Source: an uncultured Oscillospiraceae bacterium
Lineage (GTDB): Bacteria; Bacillota; Clostridia; Oscillospirales; Oscillospiraceae
NCBI GenBank assembly: GCA_934565425.1
Contig: CAKTHW010000029.1
Location: forward strand, 1 to 18,027
Length of the DNA stretch: 18,027 bases
Direction of reading: 5' to 3'
Position numbers and translations under genes: made by a program. The notes under the pieces were generated by a model. It saw only the letters and a list, made by a program, of their open reading frames with translations, did no database searches and had not been told where the DNA came from. Below, one piece after another: positions 1 through 6,234 of the stretch (its first letter is position 1; each line of letters starts with the position of its first letter).

Positions 1-1556
1 TCTCGGAGGACCTGTTTGCGGATGCCGCCCCGGCTCTTCATTTCCCAGGGAATGTTCCACACGTAGTCCACCAGATGGTGGTCGCAGAAGGGCACACGGA
101 CCTCCAAGCCGGAATACATACTCATACGATCCTTCCGATCCAGCAGGTTGGTCATGAACCAATTCAGGTTCAGCCAGCCAATCTCCCGCCGCCGGGCTTC
201 CGCCTCTGTTTCGCCCTCCAGACGCGGGGTTTCCTCGACACTCTCCTGGTAGCGCCATTTGACATAATCCTCTAGCTGGAGCCGTTCCACCACTTCCGGT
301 CGGAAGACGTCAGTGCGAGCAGCGATGTCCATGCTCCAAGGGAAGGTGTCCGCTGCCAGCATATCCGCCCGGTGGAACCACGGGTAGCCGCCAAAGATCT
401 CGTCGCTGCACTCGCCGGACAGGGAGACCGTGTGGCGCTGGCGAATCTGACTGCAGAAGTAGAGCAGGGAGGAATCCAAATCTGCCATCCCCGGCAGGTC
501 TTTGGCCTCCACCGCCGCCCCCAACAGGGACACCAGCAGCTCCTGAGAACAGGTCAAGATACGGTGGTCGGTGCCGAATTCCTTCCGCATCCGCTCCACC
601 CAGGGCCAATCGGCATCGGGTTGGAAGGAGGACGCTTTGAAATACTTCTGGTTGTCGGTGTAGTCAAAGGAATAGGTCTCCAAGGGCGGCAGTCCCCACT
701 CCTGATAGGCGTTGGCCGCCACGGCGGTGATGATGGAGGAATCCAACCCGCCGGAGAGCAGGGTACACAGAGGCACGTCACTGACCAGCTGCCGCCGGAT
801 GGCAGAGGAGAGCAGGTGCCGCAGGTGTTCCACCGTCTCTGGGTAGTCCTCCGTGTGGGGACGGCTGGTCACGTTCCAATAGCGCCGAACCTGTAGGCCC
901 TCTGGGCTGACGGTGAGCTGGTGGGCTGGTTTCAGCTCGTAAATCCCTTTGAACACGCCCACCCCCGGCGTGCGAGCAGGGGAGATGCCCAACACCTCCT
1001 GCCATGTGGTCTCATCCGCCTCCGGTGTCAGGCCAGGGTAGCAGAAGAGGGTCTTCAGCTCGGAGCCAAAGACAAAGGTACTGCCCACCATGGTATAGAA
1101 GAAGGGTTTTACCCCAAACCGGTCCCGGCAGCAGAACAGCGTGCGGGTGCGCTCCTCCCAGATGGCGAAGGCGTAGATGCCCTCCAAGTGGTCGCCCATC
1201 CCTTCGCCGTACTCCCGCCAGGCTTCCAACACCACCTCGGTGTCCGTCCGGGTGACAAACTGGTGCCCTCTTCGGGTCAGTTCCTGCCGCAGGTCGTCGG
1301 TGTTGTACAGCTCCCCGTTGTAGACCAGCACGATGTCCTGCCCGTCCCCGTCCCGGCGCACCATGGGCTGATGCCCGTTCTCCGGGTCGATGACCGCCAG
1401 CCGCCGGTGTGCCAGAACGCAGTCCTGCCCCAGCCACAGGCCGCCGTCATCCGGCCCCCGTCGCTCCAAAGAACGGCACATCCGTTCCCCGGTCTTTTCC
1501 CATTGCCACGTCCGGTTATCCCGGCTCCAATCACAAAATCCGCCAATGCCGCACAT
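1..1556 (-). CDS. asnB: Asparagine synthetase (glutamine-hydrolysing), C-terminus outside window
   Basis: Makes asparagine from aspartate, using ammonia released from glutamine and ATP, in the cytosol. The reading frame is open from 1556 to the window edge (518 codons); relatives are about 550-630 residues, so only the C-terminal end is missing. It starts MCGIGGF, which puts Cys2 as the N-terminal nucleophile of the class II glutaminase domain, followed by RRGPDD and, near residue 75, the VYNGELYN motif. The synthetase domain carries the ATP-pyrophosphatase loop SGGLDSS at residues 268-274 and later LSGECSDEIFGGYPWF. An in-frame ATG three codons upstream (1565) is rejected because it would bury the catalytic Cys and leaves no spacing to AAAGGA at 1566-1571, which sits 9 nt from the chosen start. 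It is divergent from the membrane-protein gene at 1751. The family call is firm; asnB versus another asn paralogue is less certain. Confidence 0.93.
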   Translation of the reverse strand, partial: MCGIGGFCDWSRDNRTWQWEKTGERMCRSLERRGPDDGGLWLGQDCVLAHRRLAVIDPENGHQPMVRRDGDGQDIVLVYNGELYNTDDLRQELTRRGHQFVTRTDTEVVLEAWREYGEGMGDHLEGIYAFAIWEERTRTLFCCRDRFGVKPFFYTMVGSTFVFGSELKTLFCYPGLTPEADETTWQEVLGISPARTPGVGVFKGIYELKPAHQLTVSPEGLQVRRYWNVTSRPHTEDYPETVEHLRHLLSSAIRRQLVSDVPLCTLLSGGLDSSIITAVAANAYQEWGLPPLETYSFDYTDNQKYFKASSFQPDADWPWVERMRKEFGTDHRILTCSQELLVSLLGAAVEAKDLPGMADLDSSLLYFCSQIRQRHTVSLSGECSDEIFGGYPWFHRADMLAADTFPWSMDIAARTDVFRPEVVERLQLEDYVKWRYQESVEETPRLEGETEAEARRREIGWLNLNWFMTNLLDRKDRMSMYSGLEVRVPFCDHHLVDYVWNIPWEMKSRGGIRKQVLR

Positions 1557-1649
1557 TCCAACCATTCCTTTCCGTTTTATTCTGGTTCTAGTTTATGCGC
1601 AAGGCCGGGGTCCCGTGCAAAAATCCCCTGGAAAATCATGAAATTTCTG

Positions 1650-1678
1650 CTGACATCCCGTTGGTTTTGGAGTACAAT
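1650..1678 (+). promoter_or_regulatory. Sigma-A-type promoter of the membrane-protein gene
   Basis: CTGACA (1650-1655), a 17-bp spacer and TACAAT (1673-1678) fit a vegetative promoter. It points to the ORF at 1751 with a leader of about 65 nt. I found no equally good promoter for the divergent asparagine synthetase; TTGCAC with CATAAA on the minus strand is only a weak candidate. Confidence 0.65.
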
Positions 1679-1750
1679 AGTAAAACACACTGTCTGATAT
1701 TATGTCGCGCGCTGTGCGGCTTTTTCTCATCCTATTTGCGGAGGTTTTCT

Positions 1751-2554
1751 ATGAAACGAATCTACTACCCCTTGCTCGCCCTGGCGTTGGGCGTGATCGG
1801 CTTCTTTTTGCGGATGCAGCAGCTGTCTGTGGCCCTGTCTCCCTCCACGGGGATGCCCATCCTGCATCATCCCTATTCCTACGCCCTCATCGCCCTGACC
1901 ATCATTGGCACCCTGCTGCTCTTATTCCTGAGCTTTTTCGTGGCCAATGAAGCCCAGGACTGGTACTCCGCCTATCACGCAGATACACTGCTGCAAGGGT
2001 TAGAGTTCCTCTCCGCCGCCGCTTTTTTGGTGGGGACGGGGATGATCTTCCGCACGCTGTTCCTGACCTATCTGAACAACGGGGGCAGCAATCTGCTGGC
2101 GGTGCTGTTCCAGACACAGCCCTTCCTGTTGTTCCTGGGCATCCTGATGCTCTGCGCTACGGCGGCCATCTTCTTTATGGTCCTGCGCAACGGCGACAGC
2201 GGCAGCTGGTCTCTGGCACCCCTCATCCCCGGCTTCATGTCCTGCGTTTGGCTGGTGCTGACCTATCACTCCAACGCCTCCAACCCGTCGGTCATGTCCT
2301 TCGCCTGGCAGGTCTTTGCCGTCAGCTCCGCCGCTCTGGCCTGGTACTTCACTGCCTCCTTTGCCTTCCAGTTCCCCCGTCCCCAAGCGGCCACCTGGTT
2401 CAGCCTGCTGACGGTGATGCTCTGCGTGATCGCGCTGGCGGACTCGGTGGAGCTGTATCAGAAGTTTTTGCTGGCCGCTACCGCTCTGTGGTTCCTGGTG
2501 CGCAGCATCCTGCTCATCGACAACGCCGAGTACAACGGGAAACACATGGGGTAA
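1751..2554 (+). CDS. Polytopic membrane protein of unknown function (267 aa, about 8 TM helices)
   Basis: I do not recognise this protein. It starts MKRIYYPLLALALGVIGF. GGAGG at 1740-1744 lies 6 nt before the ATG, which argues against the longer in-frame extension to 1595: that would place the start upstream of the promoter at 1650-1678. Hydrophobic segments suitable for membrane helices lie near residues 5-22, 43-66, 83-106, 117-146, 152-172, 184-206, 214-232 and 238-256. The loops are short and there is no soluble domain, no signal-peptidase motif and no evident catalytic motif. It is monocistronic: its own promoter lies upstream and a strong hairpin terminator directly follows. The divergent neighbour is asparagine synthetase, but nothing in the protein ties it to amino-acid metabolism. 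It could be a small lineage-specific integral membrane protein. Confidence 0.85.
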   Translation: MKRIYYPLLALALGVIGFFLRMQQLSVALSPSTGMPILHHPYSYALIALTIIGTLLLLFLSFFVANEAQDWYSAYHADTLLQGLEFLSAAAFLVGTGMIFRTLFLTYLNNGGSNLLAVLFQTQPFLLFLGILMLCATAAIFFMVLRNGDSGSWSLAPLIPGFMSCVWLVLTYHSNASNPSVMSFAWQVFAVSSAALAWYFTASFAFQFPRPQAATWFSLLTVMLCVIALADSVELYQKFLLAATALWFLVRSILLIDNAEYNGKHMG

Positions 2555-2570
2555 CCCCTATCTCATCAAC

Positions 2571-2605
2571 AAAAGCCTGTCTTTCTGAGGAAAGACAGGC
2601 TTTTT
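2571..2605. terminator. Bidirectional intrinsic terminator
   Basis: A perfect 15-bp stem (2571-2585 with 2590-2604) closes a 4-nt TGAG loop. T-runs follow on both strands. It ends both the membrane-protein gene (+) and the histidine phosphatase unit (-). Confidence 0.9.
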
Positions 2606-2607
2606 CG

Positions 2608-3138
2608 TTACAACTCGAACTCCAACAGCTGGCAGTTCTCCATATAAAACTCATAAAAATCCCCAAAGGGAATGTCCACAAAATAAGTACGCGCCGCCCG
2701 GCAGAAGCAGCCGTGGGACACCAGCAGCACCCGTTTATCCGGGTACGCATCCCGCACCTTCTCGATGACCGTATAGGCCCGGTGGATGAGCTGCGCCGTG
2801 GACTCGCCCTCCGGGTAGTGCCACAGCAGGCTCTTGCGCTTCTCCCGATACTCCGGGTCATCCACGCTCCGGCCTTCAAAGGTGCCAAAGTCCTGTTCGA
2901 TGAGGAGGGGTTCCGTCAGCACCGGCACGCCCACCTTTTCGGCGATGATGGCCGCCGTCTCCTGGGCGCGATCCATGGGGGATGCCAGGATCACATTCAC
3001 CCCGGCGCGTGCCGCCTCTTCACCTACCTGGGCGGCCTGTGCTCTGCCCAAGTCGGTCAGCTGCGCTTCCGTTCGGCCGCAGACGCAGCGCTTGGTGTTC
3101 CAATCGGTCTGGCCATGTCGGGTCAAAAACAATTTCAT
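2608..3138 (-). CDS. Histidine phosphatase family protein (phosphoglycerate-mutase-like)
   Basis: This is a 176-aa cytosolic phosphatase or mutase that works through a phosphohistidine. The family catalytic set is present: R7-H8-G9 at the N-terminus (LFLTRHGQTDWN), R57 in SPMDRAQETA, the acid E81 in LLIEQDFGTFEG, and the second His, H142, in LLVSHG. The protein is short, like alpha-ribazole phosphatase (CobC) and PhoE-like phosphatases rather than true glycolytic phosphoglycerate mutase. The start at 3138 has AGGAGG (3148-3153) 9 nt upstream; the in-frame ATG at 3162 would overlap the end of the lexA-like gene and lacks such a site. It follows the lexA-like gene with a 16-nt gap, so the two are probably cotranscribed and end at the shared terminator. 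The substrate cannot be read from the sequence, and no cobalamin genes are nearby. Confidence 0.88.
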   Translation of the reverse strand: MKLFLTRHGQTDWNTKRCVCGRTEAQLTDLGRAQAAQVGEEAARAGVNVILASPMDRAQETAAIIAEKVGVPVLTEPLLIEQDFGTFEGRSVDDPEYREKRKSLLWHYPEGESTAQLIHRAYTVIEKVRDAYPDKRVLLVSHGCFCRAARTYFVDIPFGDFYEFYMENCQLLEFEL

Positions 3139-3154
3139 CGGAAGATTCCTCCTC

Positions 3155-3745
3155 TCAGTCATAGTGGCGTACCACTGCGATCACCTTTCCCAACAGCACC
3201 ACGTCCATCCTGTCCACCGGTGTTTTGTCCGGAATGGTAAGCCATAAGTGGTCACCCTCCCAGCGGGCAGTCCCACAGACGGTCTGTCCCTCCAGCAGAA
3301 AGAGCATCAGCTCGCCCGGCTTCTGCGGCTCCTGCTGCCGCACCACCACCAGGTCACCGGGCAGGATACCGGCAGAACGCAGGGTGTCCCGCTCCATCCG
3401 AACGGCAAAGTGGAACTGGGTTGCGTCTCCCGTGTCAAAGAGCAGGGTCTCCCCGGTGAAGTCGGACAGTTCGGCGGTCACCTCCCGCAGGATGGGGATT
3501 TTTTGTGCCGTCTGTGCGTGCTCCGGCGTCACCGGCGTGATGGAACGGGTCTTTCCCGCGCCCCTGTGGATGACACCGGCGGCTTCCATGGCTTTCAGGT
3601 GAAAGTGGACGGTGGAAGGGGATTTCAGGTGCACCGCCTCCGCGATCTCTCGGACGGAAGGGGGATAGCCTCGCTCCTGGGTGAAGGCGAGGATGTAGTC
3701 GTAGATCTGATTCTGTTTGGGGGTCAGCCGGTTCTTCAAGGACAT
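3155..3745 (-). CDS. LexA-like transcriptional regulator lacking the self-cleavage residues
   Basis: A 196-aa protein with LexA architecture. The winged-helix DNA-binding domain (residues 5-70) begins LTPKQNQIYDYI and contains SVREIAEAVHLKSPSTVHFHL. The C-terminal S24/LexA-type domain (84-196) contains SAGILPGDLVVVRQQ. Aligned by eye with E. coli LexA, the Ala-Gly cleavage pair becomes A91-E92, the nucleophile Ser119 becomes T121 (RDTL), and the base Lys156 becomes C157 (QTVCGT). Self-cleavage is therefore unlikely, and the protein may be a constitutive repressor or respond to another signal. The start at 3745 has only a weak purine-rich upstream tract. TTG at 3739 (6 nt after AAGAGGA) and GTG at 3760 are alternatives. 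A start at 3823 is excluded because it lies inside the promoter. It is the first gene of a unit with the histidine phosphatase. Confidence 0.85.
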   Translation of the reverse strand: MSLKNRLTPKQNQIYDYILAFTQERGYPPSVREIAEAVHLKSPSTVHFHLKAMEAAGVIHRGAGKTRSITPVTPEHAQTAQKIPILREVTAELSDFTGETLLFDTGDATQFHFAVRMERDTLRSAGILPGDLVVVRQQEPQKPGELMLFLLEGQTVCGTARWEGDHLWLTIPDKTPVDRMDVVLLGKVIAVVRHYD

Positions 3746-3813
3746 CCTCTTCTTTCTCACCGTGGACGCTTCGCAATTCCACTTTTTACAAGCTTCTTGG
3801 GTCGTGCTGTGCC

Positions 3814-3842
3814 AGTATACCACAGCGTCGGGAAAATCACAA
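3814..3842 (-). promoter_or_regulatory. Promoter of the lexA-like / phosphatase unit
   Basis: On the minus strand TTGTGA (3842-3837), a 17-bp spacer and TATACT (3819-3814) make a good sigma-A promoter. The leader to the start at 3745 is about 60 nt. Confidence 0.75.
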
Positions 3843-3853
3843 ACACTTGTTCT
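3840..3853 (-). promoter_or_regulatory. LexA-box-like operator next to the lexA-like promoter
   Basis: The minus strand reads AGAACAAGTGTTTG. This matches the Bacillus SOS-box consensus CGAACRNRYGTTYC at every position except the two outer bases. It overlaps the -35 of the lexA-like gene by 3 bp, a location suited to autorepression. It also lies about 22 bp upstream of the -35 of the divergent MarR promoter. Confidence 0.6.
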
Positions 3854-3874
3854 AATTTTTTCTCACATTTCCCC

Positions 3875-3903
3875 TTGACAATAAAAAAATATCTCGCTAC
3901 AAT
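3875..3903 (+). promoter_or_regulatory. Strong sigma-A promoter of the marR-ABC operon
   Basis: A consensus TTGACA (3875-3880), a 17-bp A-rich spacer and TACAAT (3898-3903). Predicted transcription start is near 3910, directly before the palindrome at 3913-3925. Confidence 0.85.
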
Positions 3904-3912
3904 GATAAGCAC

Positions 3913-3925
3913 GCTAATTATTAGC
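3913..3925 (+). promoter_or_regulatory. Palindromic operator, probably for the MarR regulator
   Basis: GCTAATTATTAGC is a perfect inverted repeat with 6-bp arms around one central T, placed at about +4 to +16 of the transcript. A repressor bound here would block initiation. The TTAG/CTAA-type half-sites and position fit autoregulation by the MarR protein encoded immediately downstream; the pairing is inferred. Confidence 0.65.
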
Positions 3926-3955
3926 CCGCAAACAATTTAAAAAGGAGGTAAAGCT

Positions 3956-4474
3956 TTGTATCTCTATCGACATAAAAAGAACCCCTCCATCCTAATGCTC
4001 CACCGGCTCAACCGAGCCCACCGGAACGCCATCACCGCGTTGATGGCCAAGTACCACCTTCAGGATGTGGGCAATCCCATGCTGTTATTCATCCTGTCCA
4101 AAGGGCTGGAGGAGGGTGCTGTCCTGCCCAACCAAAAGCAGCTGGCACAGTGGCTCCACGTCTCTCCGGCTACGGTGGCCAACTCGTTGAAGTCCCTGGA
4201 GCGAAGCGGCTACGTCCACAAGGAGCAAGACCCACAGGACGCCCGGCGGAACCGGGTGTCCATCACAGAAAAGGGGCGTCAGGCCGTCTTGGAATGTGTG
4301 AAGGTCTTTGAGACGGTGGACAATCAGATGCTCCAAGGGTTTTCCCCAGAGGATCAGGCACAGCTGATGCACTATCAAGAACAGATGCTGGACAACCTGT
4401 CCCAGCTCAGCGGGGAAGCACCGGAGGATGAGGATTCTCCCTTCCCGCCACCCCCTCACCACTGCCATTTCTAA
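3956..4474 (+). CDS. MarR-family transcriptional regulator
   Basis: A 172-aa winged-helix regulator, likely a dimeric repressor of its own operon. The core KQLAQWLHVSPATVANSLKSLERSGYV followed by the wing residues DARRNRVSITEKGR is typical of MarR. The start is TTG at 3956: AGGAGG (3943-3948) is 7 nt upstream and no ATG lies nearby. ATG at 3995 is in frame but has no ribosome-binding site. The C-terminus is unusual, ending in acidic residues and then PPPPHHCHF, a Pro/His/Cys tail that could bind metal. It is the first gene of an operon with two ABC half-transporters (23-nt gap). In this arrangement MarR proteins usually sense a compound exported by the pump; the ligand is unknown here. Confidence 0.92.
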   Translation: MYLYRHKKNPSILMLHRLNRAHRNAITALMAKYHLQDVGNPMLLFILSKGLEEGAVLPNQKQLAQWLHVSPATVANSLKSLERSGYVHKEQDPQDARRNRVSITEKGRQAVLECVKVFETVDNQMLQGFSPEDQAQLMHYQEQMLDNLSQLSGEAPEDEDSPFPPPPHHCHF

Positions 4475-4497
4475 CACGAAAGGACTGAGAACCTGCT

Positions 4498-6234
4498 ATG
4501 ATGAAACGACTGTTCCCTTATTTCAAGGGATACAAAAAACAAGCGATCTTAGCGCCTGTGCTCATCGCGCTGGAGACCATCTGCGAGTTGATCCTGCCCC
4601 TGCTGATGGCGGAGATCATCGACAGCGGCATCCAGAAGGGCGATATGCCGGTCATCTTGAAGATGGGGGTGCTGATGCTGGTGGTAGCTGCCGCCGCCAT
4701 GTACTGCGGCGTCATGTCCTCCAAGCACGCCGCTTTCGCCGCCCAGGGTCTGGGCGCCAACCTGCGCAAGGCGCAATTTGACAAGATCAGCACCTTCTCC
4801 TTCGGCAACATCGACCGATTCTCCACCGCTTCTCTGGTCACCCGTCTGACCAACGACGTGACCAACGTGCAGAACATGGTGGCCATGGCTCTGCGTCTGC
4901 TCATCCGCAGCGGCGTGATGATCGTAGCCTCTATGGCGGTGGCCATCTATATCCGCTGGCAGCTGGCTATGATCCTCATCATTGCCGTGCCTGTCATTGC
5001 CCTGGTCATTGGCCTGCTGATGAAGGTCTGCATGGGGCTGTTCCGTGCCATGCAGCATCGGCTGGATCTGCTCAATGAAACCGTCCAGGAAAATCTGACC
5101 GCCATCCGTGTGGTCAAATCCTATGTTCGAGAGGAGTTTGAGAAGGAGAAGTTCAAAACCTCCAACGACAACTTCACCAAAGCCGGCATGAACGTGAGCC
5201 TGCGCATCATCCTCATGCAGCCGGCCATGATGCTGGGTATCTCCATCTCCACCGCCCTCATCCTCTACCTGGGCGGCCAGACCGTTCTGCGCGGCGACCT
5301 GGAGATTGGCCTGCTGTCCTCGCTGTTGAACTACGTCCTTATGGTACTCATGAGCGTTATGATGGTGGCTATGTGCCTGTTGATGTACACCCGTGCCAAG
5401 GCCTGTGCCCAGCGTATCTTTGAAGTCATCGACACCGACTCGGACATTCAGGACGGCTCCGCACCCGCTCTGCCGGAACAGGCAGGTCAGGTGGAATTTC
5501 GGGATGTCTCCTTTAAATATGACACCTCCGGCACCGGCGATAACGTCCTGTCCCACATCTCCTTCACTGCCAAGCCCGGCCAGGTGATTGCCGTCATTGG
5601 CGGCACCGGCGAGGGCAAATCCACCCTGGTCAATCTCATCCCTCGGTTCTACGACGCCACAGAAGGGGAAGTGCTGGTGGACGGCATCAACGTGAAAGAC
5701 TATCCGCTGGAAGACCTGCGCCACCGCATCGGCATGGTCCTCCAAAACAACGTCCTGTTCTCCGGCACCATCCGAGAGAACCTGCTGTGGGGCAACCCGG
5801 ACGCCACGGAAGAAGAAATCATCCAAGCGGCCAAGGACGCTCAGGCTTATGACTTCATCCTGTCCTTCCCCAAGGGCTTTGACACCTGGCTGGAACAGGG
5901 CGGCGTCAACGTCTCCGGCGGCCAGAAGCAGCGTCTATGCATCGCCCGTGCTATGCTCCGCAAGCCCGCCATCCTCATCCTGGATGACTCCACCTCCGCT
6001 GTGGACTCCGCCACGGAAGCCCTCATCCGGGAGTCCTTCCACGAGAACCTGAAACACACCACTGTTTTCCTCATCGCCCAGCGTATCAGCTCGGTGCGGG
6101 ACGCCGATCAGATCATCATTTTGGATGACGGCAAGGTGGCCGACATCGGCACCCATGACCAACTGATGGCAGAGAGCAAGATCTATCAGGAAATCTATCA
6201 CTCCCAGCTGAAAGGAGGGGTCTACCATGGCTGA
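4498..6234 (+). CDS. ABC exporter half-transporter with degenerate catalytic site
   Basis: A 578-aa type IV ABC exporter subunit: a six-helix membrane domain (roughly residues 15-300) followed by a nucleotide-binding domain. Walker A is GGTGEGKST (368-376), the Q-loop is LQNNVLFSGTI, and the signature is the canonical VSGGQ (472-476). Walker B ends LDD, so the catalytic Glu is Asp497, and the switch His is Gln528 (IAQRISS). These are the hallmarks of the degenerate subunit in heterodimeric exporters such as TM287/288 and BmrCD. The partner is the next gene, which overlaps it by 8 nt, implying translational coupling. The complex sits in the cytoplasmic membrane and probably exports drugs, lipids or peptides. 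The ribosome-binding site is weak (AAAGGA about 13 nt upstream). ATG 4501 is an equally possible start. Confidence 0.93.
   Translation: MMKRLFPYFKGYKKQAILAPVLIALETICELILPLLMAEIIDSGIQKGDMPVILKMGVLMLVVAAAAMYCGVMSSKHAAFAAQGLGANLRKAQFDKISTFSFGNIDRFSTASLVTRLTNDVTNVQNMVAMALRLLIRSGVMIVASMAVAIYIRWQLAMILIIAVPVIALVIGLLMKVCMGLFRAMQHRLDLLNETVQENLTAIRVVKSYVREEFEKEKFKTSNDNFTKAGMNVSLRIILMQPAMMLGISISTALILYLGGQTVLRGDLEIGLLSSLLNYVLMVLMSVMMVAMCLLMYTRAKACAQRIFEVIDTDSDIQDGSAPALPEQAGQVEFRDVSFKYDTSGTGDNVLSHISFTAKPGQVIAVIGGTGEGKSTLVNLIPRFYDATEGEVLVDGINVKDYPLEDLRHRIGMVLQNNVLFSGTIRENLLWGNPDATEEEIIQAAKDAQAYDFILSFPKGFDTWLEQGGVNVSGGQKQRLCIARAMLRKPAILILDDSTSAVDSATEALIRESFHENLKHTTVFLIAQRISSVRDADQIIILDDGKVADIGTHDQLMAESKIYQEIYHSQLKGGVYHG

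Noticed and set aside
1563..1565. Upstream in-frame ATG for asparagine synthetase
   Set aside because: It would add three residues before MCGI and block the N-terminal Cys nucleophile; the ribosome-binding site is also too close.
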